NCBI GenBank assembly: GCA_964392345.1
Contig: CAYMPQ010000008.1
Span: 1-38,884 of the forward strand
Direction of reading: 5' to 3'
Source: JAUVXY01 sp964392345
GTDB lineage: Bacteria; Actinomycetota; Humimicrobiia; Humimicrobiales; Humimicrobiaceae
DNA length: 38,884 bases
The notes below the pieces were generated by a model. The model searched no databases. It worked only from the letters and a program-made list of their open reading frames with translations, and had not been told where the DNA came from. How positions within the stretch are numbered: position 1 is the first letter of the stretch; each line of letters starts with the position of its first letter. Position numbers and translations under genes: made by a program. Below are positions 25,693-34,712 of this stretch, piece after piece.

Positions 25693-25818
25693 TTTCCCCA
25701 CATGCATATACTGGCAGCTGACGGATGTTTTGGAGATGACGGATTCTTTTACGCTCCCTCCATTAGCATAGACACTGCATTCTTGAAAAGCTATTCATAT
25801 ACAAAATATTTATATTAA
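25693..25818 (+). mobile_element. Fragment resembling an IS91-family transposase
   Basis: A short frame reads PHMHILAADGCFGDDGFFYA and ends TAA 25816-25818. The PHxH..xxDGxFxxxGxF pattern matches the HUH-type Y2 transposase core of IS91/IS801 elements (for example PHIHALVSDGLF). Just upstream YNLDF is in another frame, where those proteins have NFHPHIH, so the piece looks frameshifted. Nothing else of the element is recognisable in this 322-base gap. Confidence 0.45.
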
Positions 25819-25871
25819 ATTTTATGCTTGTAGGAAGAGTAGCTGTAAGCACCAAGCTTAGATAGTACATG

Positions 25872-26963
25872 TTATTCATAAAAATACGCAAGCCTCTTGA
25901 TAGCTTTTATTTTCTCTGTTCTTCCAATTTTACTGTCTCTTACTGCTTTATGTAGAATTTCAATAGATCTGTCATAATTTTCCCTATCTACCGGATATGG
26001 ATGCCCGTCCTTTCCACCATGGGCAAAACTAAATCTTACAGGATCTTTTATGCTGTAGTGTGTTCCGTATATAAGTTCTGAAATCAGCGCAAGGGCCCTT
26101 ATAGTTTTCGGGCCTATTCCCCTGATTGAAAGAAGATTTTCAAAGTTTTTTGGTTTTATCTCATATGTAGAAGTAAATATTTTTTCCAGTCTTCTAAAAT
26201 CAATATCAGTTAGTTTTATATAGTGCCTTTCCGGAAGGCTGTATCTTTTTTCTTCCTGAAAATCTTTTATTTTTTTTAAATCTTTTAGCACCAGTTTGGG
26301 CCCTTCACACGAAAGCTGGGCAATTACATCTCTGGCGCTGCTGCTTTCCCGGGCAACCAGGTTTAGCACTGTACTTTTGCTATTGCAGCATATTGCACTG
26401 TGTGGTTCGCAAACAAAATCAGATATGTCTTTACTGAGCCAGTGGTATCTTCTGGCAGTTTTTGTGTCTTCGTTCATTCCCTGCTGTACAACAGACCACT
26501 GCTTTCCATCTTTGGTAAAGAAGAAGCAGTGGTGATAAAGCTGGTATCCATCCTGAAGAGCACTGCTATCCACCTTTGCTGTTATTTTGCTGTTATATAC
26601 TAAATTACTAAAGTCAAACCCCATTTTATCTGCTGCATTTTCAATTTCCTGCGGGGTTTTTCTTGAAGCTGCTCCTTTACCCCCGGCAACAAAGAAGCCT
26701 AAATCTTTTTCCAGCCCTTTTACTGATTCTTTTACGGCTCCACAGACAGTTGTGGTAACTCCGCTTGAGTGCCAGTCAAATCCCAGGGCACACCCAAAAG
26801 CCTGAAACCACAATGGATCCGAGATTCTGTACAGCATTTCGGAAGAGCCATATTCAGAAACTATCAGCATAATAATTTCTCTTGATAGTTTTTTCATTCT
26901 GTTAAATAGCCAGTATGGCGCTTTCCCTCCGTGGAGAGGGAGGTTCATGGTTCCTGTTCTCAT
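25872..26963 (-). CDS. DUF763 family protein with helix-hairpin-helix motif
   Basis: A 363-residue protein beginning MRTGTMNLPLHGGKAPYWLF, the diagnostic start of DUF763, a family of archaea and scattered bacteria without an assigned function. LLSIRGIGPKTIRALALISE near residue 285 is a helix-hairpin-helix, so DNA or RNA binding is likely. Two further conserved-looking patches are GFDWHSSGVTT and QWSVVQQGMN. The start codon is fixed by the family N-terminus although no strong Shine-Dalgarno is seen. Alone on its strand. A remnant of a second copy's end is at 19507-19561. Confidence 0.88.
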   Translation of the reverse strand: MRTGTMNLPLHGGKAPYWLFNRMKKLSREIIMLIVSEYGSSEMLYRISDPLWFQAFGCALGFDWHSSGVTTTVCGAVKESVKGLEKDLGFFVAGGKGAASRKTPQEIENAADKMGFDFSNLVYNSKITAKVDSSALQDGYQLYHHCFFFTKDGKQWSVVQQGMNEDTKTARRYHWLSKDISDFVCEPHSAICCNSKSTVLNLVARESSSARDVIAQLSCEGPKLVLKDLKKIKDFQEEKRYSLPERHYIKLTDIDFRRLEKIFTSTYEIKPKNFENLLSIRGIGPKTIRALALISELIYGTHYSIKDPVRFSFAHGGKDGHPYPVDRENYDRSIEILHKAVRDSKIGRTEKIKAIKRLAYFYE

Positions 26964-27075
26964 TATAGGTCCGCTTTATTTTGTTAATTTCGCACTTTTT
27001 GCATTTCCGGTCTCTCTGTTAGTGGCTTTACGGTTAACTGCACATTGATTTTACCATTTTTTGTTATTAAAAAGA

Positions 27076-27095
27076 TATAAAAGCATGCTTTTATA
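27076..27095. repeat. 20-bp perfect palindrome
   Basis: TATAAAAGCATGCTTTTATA reads the same on both strands. It lies in the 244-base gap between the divergent DUF763 and YhfC-like genes, 113 bases before the latter's start. It contains TATAAA on each strand, so it may be an operator or bidirectional promoter element; a hairpin would have no loop. Confidence 0.45.
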
Positions 27096-27207
27096 AATTA
27101 TAATTATTGATACAATGATGTTATTTAAAACTATCCTTATAAGTTTTAAAAAAACTTAAAGAATGTTTTTTGGTTTTATTATATTTAATTGAAGATGGAT
27201 GGAGTAA

Positions 27208-27939
27208 ATGAATAATTATTTACTTGATATTTCTTTTGCTATTGCTGTTTTAATAGAAATAGGACTTCCTATAGCTCTTGGCATATTTGTGTGGAAAAAG
27301 TTTAAAATTTCATGGGCAATATTCTTTTTGGGAGCTGGATTATTTGTAGCTTCTCTTATTAGAATACCACTAAACAGCCTTGTAGCTGGGATTATAGGAA
27401 ATAATTTTAGCGGAAAAATGCTGGTAGTACTATCAGGGTTGTTTGCATCTTTTACGGCAGGACTTTTTGAAGAAGGAGTAAGAGCAATAGGCATCGGGGC
27501 GGTAATAAAGAATAGGAGTTACTGTAAGGGGATTATGTATGGAATTGGACATGGAGGCGGAGGAGAATCTGCAATATTTGTTGGATTGTCAGTTTTAGCT
27601 AATTACATAATATTTAGGTTTTTCTCCCATATTATACCTGGAGCAGGTTTGTCAATATTTGAAAATATGGCTTGGTATATGCCAATGGTAGGAGCGATGG
27701 AAAGAATCTTTGCAATAACTATTCAAATTTCACTTTCAGTTTTAGTAATGTATGCTTTTTTAAGCAAGAGGTATTATTTTATTGTGATTGCCTTCTTTTA
27801 TCATATGCTGATAGATTTTGTGGCAGTTTATTTTGCCTACAGCTTTGGCACACTTATTACTGAAGTTATGGTATTTGTGTTTGCTCTCGTAAGTGCTGGC
27901 ATCATATTTTTATTAAGGCCTAAAAAGAAAGATATTTAA
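27208..27939 (+). CDS. YhfC-like intramembrane protease family protein
   Basis: A 243-residue protein with about seven membrane helices. FEEGVR (E88, E89, R92) and YGIGHGGGGE (112-120) followed by a downstream helix with ERIFAI and then FFYHMLIDF match the YhfC (DUF2324) family, related to CPBP-type intramembrane metalloproteases with an EE...R / H / H layout. Function of YhfC is unknown. GGAG precedes ATG 27208. A CDF transporter starts 34 bases later, and the two are probably co-transcribed. Confidence 0.82.
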   Translation: MNNYLLDISFAIAVLIEIGLPIALGIFVWKKFKISWAIFFLGAGLFVASLIRIPLNSLVAGIIGNNFSGKMLVVLSGLFASFTAGLFEEGVRAIGIGAVIKNRSYCKGIMYGIGHGGGGESAIFVGLSVLANYIIFRFFSHIIPGAGLSIFENMAWYMPMVGAMERIFAITIQISLSVLVMYAFLSKRYYFIVIAFFYHMLIDFVAVYFAYSFGTLITEVMVFVFALVSAGIIFLLRPKKKDI

Positions 27940-27973
27940 GTAATTAAAATTGTAAGGGAAGGTTACGGCAAAA

Positions 27974-29365
27974 TTGTTAAGCTCAAACAGCAGTTTGGAT
28001 AACAAAGATTTAAATATGAAGAGAGTTGCTTTATTTTCACTGGCAGTTTCTGTTTTTCTGGTTACAGTAAAAGTCGGGGTTGCCTATTTTACCAACAGTA
28101 TAGGTGTTTATTCAGAAGCTTTAAATAATGGTCTTGATTTGGTGACGGTACTGATTACTTATCTGGCCATTAGAATGTCTGCAAAACCGGCTGACAAGGA
28201 TCATACATATGGACATGGAAAGTATGAAAATTTTTCTGCATTACTGGAAGTAAGCATCATTTCTGTTTTATGTTTTTTTATAATTTTTAAATCTATACAG
28301 AGAATAATATACAAAAACTTTAGCCTTAACATAACATGGCATGTTTTTCTTATTTTAAGTATTTCCATAATCCTTAATGTTGTTAGAGTTATTTATGTAG
28401 GGAGGGCTGCAAAAAAATATAACTCTCTTGCCTTTAAAGCAAATTTTATTAATTATACTGGAGATATTTTTAGTTCAGCTATTGTAATAGTAGGCTTAAT
28501 TTTTGCCAACTTTGGCATTTTTATTGCTGACCCCATTGTTTCCATAGTTGTTTCCATACTTATTATAACTTTTAGCTTAAAAATTGCTGTGAAAACTATA
28601 AGAAACTTACTGGATTATGTTCCTAAAGAAGTAACGGAAAAGGTTGCAGGCATCTTAAGCGGGATTCCTGAGATAAATTCTATAGATAGAATAAAAATTC
28701 ATGAAGTTGGAAATGTTAAATTCATAAATTTAGATGTATGTGTTGCAAACAACCTGTATCTGTCACAAGCTGAAAAGATTAAGACAAAAATAAAGGACAA
28801 AATTTCAAAAAATATTTTGAACTCAGAAATAATAGTGGAGCTTAAGGCCTTGCTGCCTGATGAGAATATATCAGATATTATGAAAGAAGTTATTTTGAAC
28901 CAGCCTGGGGTGAAAGGCATACACAATATTCTTATATATAAAGTAGGTGAATTTATTGATTTATTCGTACATGTGGAACTGGATGATCATATAAAATTAG
29001 ATGAGGCTGAAAAATTGACAAAAGCTGCAGAGGATAAGATTAAAAAAGTAAACGATAAAATACGTAATATATATATTCATATTGAAGACATGAAATACAG
29101 GGAGAATTGGAAGGATACTACCAGTGAATCTGAAAAATTAATTTTTGAAATTAGAAAAGAAATTTCTTGCTATGTAAACCCGGGCACCTGCCATAATTTT
29201 ACAGTTCTTAAAAAAGGAAATCTTTATAACCTGGCGTTTCATTGTAAACTGGGCAGGGATTTAAGTGTAAAGAAAGCGCATAAGACTGTCACTAATATGG
29301 AAAACAGGATAAAAGAGCGCTTTAAAAATATAGAAGAAATTACCATACACATAGAGCCAAAATAG
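27974..29365 (+). CDS. Cation diffusion facilitator (CDF) with extended three-module C-terminus
   Basis: A 463-residue metal/proton antiporter; start TTG 27974 (GGGAAGG upstream) or ATG 28016. Six membrane helices carry YSEALNNGLD and, in TM5, NYTGD, followed by HTYGHGKYENF. The transport-site positions read N51-xxx-D55 and N160-xxx-D164, unlike the HxxxD of zinc or DxxxD of manganese/iron CDFs. The normal cytoplasmic dimerisation domain starts near 218 (SGIPEINSIDRIKIHEVG). Two more copies of the same pattern follow near 297 (NQPGVKGIHNILIYKVGEF) and near 390 (CHNFTVLKKGN). About 460 residues against 290-310 usual. The metal cannot be assigned. Confidence 0.85.
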   Translation: MLSSNSSLDNKDLNMKRVALFSLAVSVFLVTVKVGVAYFTNSIGVYSEALNNGLDLVTVLITYLAIRMSAKPADKDHTYGHGKYENFSALLEVSIISVLCFFIIFKSIQRIIYKNFSLNITWHVFLILSISIILNVVRVIYVGRAAKKYNSLAFKANFINYTGDIFSSAIVIVGLIFANFGIFIADPIVSIVVSILIITFSLKIAVKTIRNLLDYVPKEVTEKVAGILSGIPEINSIDRIKIHEVGNVKFINLDVCVANNLYLSQAEKIKTKIKDKISKNILNSEIIVELKALLPDENISDIMKEVILNQPGVKGIHNILIYKVGEFIDLFVHVELDDHIKLDEAEKLTKAAEDKIKKVNDKIRNIYIHIEDMKYRENWKDTTSESEKLIFEIRKEISCYVNPGTCHNFTVLKKGNLYNLAFHCKLGRDLSVKKAHKTVTNMENRIKERFKNIEEITIHIEPK

Positions 29366-29397
29366 AAGAAAGCCGGAAAGGTTCATTTTATTTATCT

Positions 29398-31788
29398 ATG
29401 AGAAATAAAATAAATATTTCATTATTTTTAATTTCTTTTTCAATATTTCTATACCAGGTATGTCTTCTTAGAATTTTATCTATTTCTGATTATTATCATT
29501 TTGCATTTTTAATTGTAAGCACAGCTCTTTTGGGGTTTGGAATCAGTGGAAGTTTTTTATATTTTTTTATAAACAAATTTAAAGACCAAAATTTTATTTT
29601 ATTACTTTTTTCATTTTGTTTTTCAGTATCAGTAGTTGTAAGCTTTATTTCAATAAACCTTATTCCTTTTGACTCTTTTAAAATTGCGTGGGAACCGAGA
29701 CAGATCTTTTATTTGGCCGCGTACTATTTGTTTTTGCTTCTCCCATTTTTCTTCGGTGGTTCATTCATATGTTATATATTCTTTGTGCAGGAAAAACCTG
29801 GAATAACTTATTTTTATAATTTAATGGGTTCTGCATCAGGGGCACTTCTTGTAATATTTATTATACCATTTATAAGTGAAAGAGGAGTTATTTTAGCTTC
29901 AACTGCTGTGGGGCTTGCTGCAACTTTTATTCTGATAAATAAGAAATATTTTAAGGTTTTTTTAATTTCATGTGTTATTTTTTTGATATTTTTAGCCACT
30001 GTTTTACTTTGTTTTCCTCAAACATTAGATATAAGAATGTCTCCATACAAAAGCCTGTCCACAGTGCTCAGGTATCCTGATTCAAAAGTCATACACACAA
30101 GTGAAAATTCATATTCGGTAGTAAATGTGATAGAAAGTTCCAGCATAAAATCTGCTACCGGAATTAGTTTAAAGTATAAGGAAGTTCCACCCGAACAACT
30201 AGGACTGACTATTGATGGCGACAACCTCTCTGCAATCACGAATGTGGAAGATGAGGTCAGCAAACTTAAGTTTATAGAATATCTTCCCATATCTTTACTT
30301 TTTACTGTAAAACAATATCCTGAAAATGTTCTGGTGATAGAGCCAGGGGGAGGAATGGATGTACTGAGCTCCTCCTATTTTGGAAGCCAAAATATTTATG
30401 TTGTTGAAAGCAACAGCCTGGTAGCTGATGTTTTAGAAAAAGATTTTGCGGAGTTCAGTGGAAATATTTACAATAAGGATAGTGTAAGAGTATTTGAAAC
30501 TTCAAGCCGTAACTTTGCTAAAGTAGCTGATGAAAAGTTTGATTTAATAATTGTGAGCCTATCAGATAGCTTCCATCCAATATCAAGCGGCGCCTATAGT
30601 TTAAATGAAAATTATCTTTACACAAAAGAGTCCTTTGAAGGTTTGATAAATATTTTAAAAAATGATGGAGTGATGGCTGTAACCAGATGGGCGCAGTTTC
30701 CTCCAAGCGAAAATTTAAAGATACTTTCAACTCTTATAGGTGGCTGCGGCAAGTCTGGTACAGAGGAAATATCCAGAAGTATTTTTGCCTTTAGAAGCTG
30801 GTCCACGCTTACCACGCTATTTAAAAAAGACGAATTTTCAGTGCAGGAAATTGATAATCTTAAAGCTAAGGCTGAGGAGCTAAATTTTGATATTGTTTAT
30901 TACAGCAATGCATCAGAAGAGGAAGTGAATATTTATAACAGATTAGAAAAACCTTATTTTTATAATTTCTACAAAGAAATACTTGAAGGCGGTGATAATA
31001 CAAGAGAGGAATTTTACGAGAGTTATTATTTTAATATAAAGCCTGCTGTAGACGATAAGCCATATTTTTTTAATTTCTTTAAATTTGTTCAGGTACCGGA
31101 TATCATGAAATATTTTGGAAAATCCACCCAGCCTTTTGGTGGGGGCGGGTACCTGATACTTATTGCAGCATTAATTATTTCAATTGTTCTTTCAATTCTT
31201 CTTATTTTATTTCCATTGAGAATAAAAAAGATAAATATAAATATTAAGAGGGATTTTAAGTTTCTAGTTTATTTTTTTGCTCTTGGAACCGGGTATTTTT
31301 TTATAGAACTCCCATTTATTCAAAAGTTTATATTAATATTAGGTGAGCCGGCTTATTCTCTTTCAGTAATCTTTTTTAGCTTAATGTTGTCTGCAGGTTT
31401 GGGAAGCTATTTAAGCAGCCGGTTGAAGTTTTTTAATTTAAAGCTTGTTATTATAGTTTTAGTGGCATATATTGCTGTTTTTGTAGTAGTTTTCCCATTT
31501 ATATCAGATTTTATAATTTCAAAAACTTTGTGGCAGAGATTTTTTTATACAGCATTACTTATAATGCCGGCAGGGTTTTTTATGGGGATACCTTTCCCAA
31601 CTGGTATATCCAGGGCTAAGGAAAAAAGGAGAGAAATAATACCATGGCTCTGGGCAATTAACGGTTGTTCGTCAGTAGTTGGATCCATTGCAGCAGTTAT
31701 TATATCCATACATTTTGGGTTTTCCATTGCCATAGGTATAGCTGCACTGCTTTATATTCTTGCCTTAATTTCTTACCGTTACTGTTGA
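29398..31788 (+). CDS. Membrane-embedded spermidine synthase-like protein
   Basis: A 796-residue protein with a hydrophobic N-terminal block (about 7 helices), a central class I SAM-type domain and a second hydrophobic block of about 6 helices. VLVIEPGGGMDVLSS near residue 312 is motif I, VVESNSLVADV the next acidic loop, and DKFDLIIVSL and MAVTRWAQFPPSE follow, as in the SpeE-like domain of membrane aminopropyltransferase homologues. Function of such proteins is unknown; whether it uses decarboxylated SAM is not visible. It follows the CDF gene by 32 bases and overlaps the convergent PCMT gene by 10 bases at the 3' end. Confidence 0.8.
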   Translation: MRNKINISLFLISFSIFLYQVCLLRILSISDYYHFAFLIVSTALLGFGISGSFLYFFINKFKDQNFILLLFSFCFSVSVVVSFISINLIPFDSFKIAWEPRQIFYLAAYYLFLLLPFFFGGSFICYIFFVQEKPGITYFYNLMGSASGALLVIFIIPFISERGVILASTAVGLAATFILINKKYFKVFLISCVIFLIFLATVLLCFPQTLDIRMSPYKSLSTVLRYPDSKVIHTSENSYSVVNVIESSSIKSATGISLKYKEVPPEQLGLTIDGDNLSAITNVEDEVSKLKFIEYLPISLLFTVKQYPENVLVIEPGGGMDVLSSSYFGSQNIYVVESNSLVADVLEKDFAEFSGNIYNKDSVRVFETSSRNFAKVADEKFDLIIVSLSDSFHPISSGAYSLNENYLYTKESFEGLINILKNDGVMAVTRWAQFPPSENLKILSTLIGGCGKSGTEEISRSIFAFRSWSTLTTLFKKDEFSVQEIDNLKAKAEELNFDIVYYSNASEEEVNIYNRLEKPYFYNFYKEILEGGDNTREEFYESYYFNIKPAVDDKPYFFNFFKFVQVPDIMKYFGKSTQPFGGGGYLILIAALIISIVLSILLILFPLRIKKININIKRDFKFLVYFFALGTGYFFIELPFIQKFILILGEPAYSLSVIFFSLMLSAGLGSYLSSRLKFFNLKLVIIVLVAYIAVFVVVFPFISDFIISKTLWQRFFYTALLIMPAGFFMGIPFPTGISRAKEKRREIIPWLWAINGCSSVVGSIAAVIISIHFGFSIAIGIAALLYILALISYRYC

Positions 31789-32549
31789 GAATCGCGGGTT
31801 AGAGGTACAAAAGCCACATCGCATATTTTTATGGTTTTTATGTCGTCGCCCTGCTTGATTACTTTCCAGAGAACCTGATTCCATCCTGGAGGCCCAATTG
31901 GTATTATCATAATTCCACCATCTTTTAACTGGCTTATTAATGGTTGAGGAATATGATCAGGGGCAGCTGTTACTATTATACAGTCGAAGGGTGCATTTTC
32001 TTTCCACCCAAAATATCCATCGTGATTGCTAATCTTGATATTTGGATACCCAGATAAAGCTTTCTTTGATTTTTCGTATAGGGAAGGGATTATTTCTACA
32101 GTGTAAACTTCATCCAAAATCTCTGCAAGCACTGCTGCCTGGTAGCCTGATCCTGTCCCTATTTCAAGAACTTTTTCGTCTCCTGATAGTTCCAAACTTT
32201 CAGTCATTAAAGCTACTATATAAGGCTGTGAAATAGTCTGCCCCATACCAATTGGGAGTGGTCTGTCGGAGTATGCTTGATCTTTGTAACCTTCATCTAC
32301 AAAGTTTTCACGCGGGACTTTACTCATGGAATCAAGCACTTTTTTATCTTTTATACCCCTTGCAGCAATCTGGCTTTCTATCATTCCGTTTCTTAAAATT
32401 TTGTATTTGTCATAATCAGTTAAATCCATATTCCCTTTAGTATAATCCTTCATATTAAAAAACCCAAAAATACAAAAATATATTATTGTCAAAGCTAAAA
32501 AAGATACTATGAGTATTATAATTATTTTACTTTTTTTAGTCATTGCCAA
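31779..32549 (-). CDS. Membrane-anchored protein-L-isoaspartate O-methyltransferase-like
   Basis: A PCMT-type SAM methyltransferase of about 254 residues. After a basic start (MTKKSK) comes one hydrophobic segment (about residues 8-29), then the catalytic domain with RPLPIGMGQTISQPYIVALM, motif I VLEIGTGSGYQAAVLAEI, TVEI, DCIIVTAAP and IIPIG. The enzyme methylates isoaspartyl residues as a first step of repair. The positive-inside rule would place the domain outside the cytoplasm, odd for a SAM enzyme though leader-bearing PCMTs are known. ATG 32543 or TTG 32549 may start it; neither has a Shine-Dalgarno. Confidence 0.88.
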   Translation of the reverse strand: MAMTKKSKIIIILIVSFLALTIIYFCIFGFFNMKDYTKGNMDLTDYDKYKILRNGMIESQIAARGIKDKKVLDSMSKVPRENFVDEGYKDQAYSDRPLPIGMGQTISQPYIVALMTESLELSGDEKVLEIGTGSGYQAAVLAEILDEVYTVEIIPSLYEKSKKALSGYPNIKISNHDGYFGWKENAPFDCIIVTAAPDHIPQPLISQLKDGGIMIIPIGPPGWNQVLWKVIKQGDDIKTIKICDVAFVPLTRDSQQ

Positions 32550-32721
32550 CTTTTAAAAAGTTTTTATGTTATAATTATCTGTTTTAAATATTTGCAGCGT
32601 TATTGTAATTATAGCACCATATTAGAAAAAGATTGACTGACACTGAAATCTTATAAAAAACAAGGGTCTTGTCCGCGGAATTATTAAATTATAAAAATGT
32701 GCTGCACTTTAAGGGTGAAAT

Positions 32722-34548
32722 ATGAGTAATTTAGAACTTTCAACGATGCTTAACGATATAGCAGAAGTCTATAAGTTTAAATCAAAAGATAACAGTATGA
32801 CTGTAGCGCTGATGAATGCTGCAAGGACAATAAAAGGGTATCCAGAAGAAATTGAAAGTGTCTATCTTCGGGGAAAACTTGGTGAACTACCCGGGATAAA
32901 TGAAACATCATATAATCTGATAAAAGAGTATTTTGAATCATGGAAGATTAAAATATATGAAGAAATAAAATCGGAATACTGTGAAGAGCTGATTAAATTT
33001 GTAAGAATAAGCGGGCTTGGCTCAAAAAAAATGTTTAAAATTTATGATGTTTTAGCTATCAGGAACTTAGGGGATTTGGAAAGCAAATTGTTTGATGAAG
33101 ACTTTGCCAGCGGTATCCTGAGCAGGGACAATATAGACAAAGATATAATAAATGAATTTTATATCAAAAGGCTGAAGGAATCTTTGTATTATTACAAGAG
33201 TATAAATGGGAAACTGCCAAGGGTCTATCTTGAAAATTTTACGAGAGGCATCAAAAGCGAGCTTGAAAAAATAAAGGAAATAAAAGAAATCAAATTCGTT
33301 GGTTCAGTAAGAAGGAAAAAATCTATTGTTGGAGATATAGATATTTTAGTTTTGCCAGATTTTAATATTTCATCATATGATTTAGGGAGAAGTGAAAAAT
33401 TAATAAAGAGATTATGGGCGCTGCCTTTTGTAGAAAAAATTGCCAGCAGGGATATAAGGGCTGAAAGTATAAGCGCAAGATTTGAAACCACAATTGGCAT
33501 TGATGTTGAAATTATTATTAGCAGTTATAAAAATTGGGCATCGGATTTGCTTTATACTACCGGGAGCAAAAAACATATAAAGAAACTGGAGAAAGCAGCC
33601 ATAAAAAAAGGGTATTTTAAAAATGGAAAAATAGATATAAGCAGCAGCCATAGCACTAAAAAGGATTTAAGAAAAGAATTAAAAACAGGATTTGAAGAAG
33701 ACACAGATACTCGGGAAGAGGAAATATATAATGCACTTGGCCTACAGTATATACCCCCTGAGCTTAGGGAGGATCTGGGAGAGATAGAGCGTGCAGAAAA
33801 GTTTATTTTGCCGCATCTTGCAGAAATTAAAGATATAAGAGGCGATTTGCACATACATTCTGGTTGGAGTGACGGTATTATTGATGTAAGCGCTATGGTA
33901 AAGAAAGCTAAAGAGTATAAGTATGACTATGTGGCAATTTCTGATCATTCTCAAAGCAATATTTATGGAAATGGATTAAATGAAGAGAGGGCTGTAGAGA
34001 AGATAAGATATATTAGTGATCTAAGGTCCTGTGTAAAAGAACCATATATATTGATGGGGGCTGAAGTTGATATAAAAGGAGTTGGAAGGCTTGATTACAG
34101 CAACGATATTTTAAAAAAAATAGATATAGTAATCTGTGCCATGCATTCAAGTTTTCTAAATAGCAGCAATGAAAATACTGCAAGGGCTGTAAGTGCACTT
34201 GAAAATAAATATATAGATATTCTTGCTCATCCAACCGGGGTAATTTTTGGAAGCCGTGCTCCGTATTTTATAGATATGGATAAAGTAATGGAAGCTGCTG
34301 CCAAGAATAATAAAGCTTTAGAAATAAACTCTTACTTTTTAAGACTGGATCTAAATGAAGAAAATGCTAGAAAAGCCAGGGAGATGGGAGCAAAGGTTGC
34401 CATAAATACAGATTCACACCGTATTGAGGATATGGATATGATTAAATTAGGAGTAGATGTTGCAAGAAGAGCAGGACTGGAGAAAGATGATATTCTAAAT
34501 ACTATGTCGCTGGAAGAAATTAAGGAATGGAAAAAGGAGAGGCTGTAG
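32722..34548 (+). CDS. Second PolX-like protein, polymerase site altered, PHP domain intact
   Basis: A 608-residue PolX paralog, start ATG 32722 with AAGGGTG. It keeps GSVRRKK and D205/D207 (GDIDIL) and the TTGSKKH element, but the third catalytic aspartate position, where the canonical copy has VDIRTV, reads VEIIIS (E263), and the neighbouring arginine is lost. The PHP domain has every metal ligand motif: HIHSGWSDG (H377, H379), SDHS (H409), GAEVD (E448), MHSSF (H475), AHPTG (H503) and TDSH (D564, H566). So the nuclease is probably active while the polymerase is weakened or dead. Glu can sometimes replace Asp, so this is inference. Upstream 172 bases lack a clear promoter. Confidence 0.9.
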   Translation: MSNLELSTMLNDIAEVYKFKSKDNSMTVALMNAARTIKGYPEEIESVYLRGKLGELPGINETSYNLIKEYFESWKIKIYEEIKSEYCEELIKFVRISGLGSKKMFKIYDVLAIRNLGDLESKLFDEDFASGILSRDNIDKDIINEFYIKRLKESLYYYKSINGKLPRVYLENFTRGIKSELEKIKEIKEIKFVGSVRRKKSIVGDIDILVLPDFNISSYDLGRSEKLIKRLWALPFVEKIASRDIRAESISARFETTIGIDVEIIISSYKNWASDLLYTTGSKKHIKKLEKAAIKKGYFKNGKIDISSSHSTKKDLRKELKTGFEEDTDTREEEIYNALGLQYIPPELREDLGEIERAEKFILPHLAEIKDIRGDLHIHSGWSDGIIDVSAMVKKAKEYKYDYVAISDHSQSNIYGNGLNEERAVEKIRYISDLRSCVKEPYILMGAEVDIKGVGRLDYSNDILKKIDIVICAMHSSFLNSSNENTARAVSALENKYIDILAHPTGVIFGSRAPYFIDMDKVMEAAAKNNKALEINSYFLRLDLNEENARKAREMGAKVAINTDSHRIEDMDMIKLGVDVARRAGLEKDDILNTMSLEEIKEWKKERL

Positions 34549-34712
34549 ATATTTGTATATGAAACCTGAGCTATCTTGCAATCTTGAGCTATTAATGCTA
34601 AAAGGTAATTTTACAGATATTTTTTTTATGATAATATAACAATATCGGAGAGATATAATGTTATTTAAAAACTTATTATTTGTAAACTATTAGAAATATT
34701 TTAGGAGTGAGC

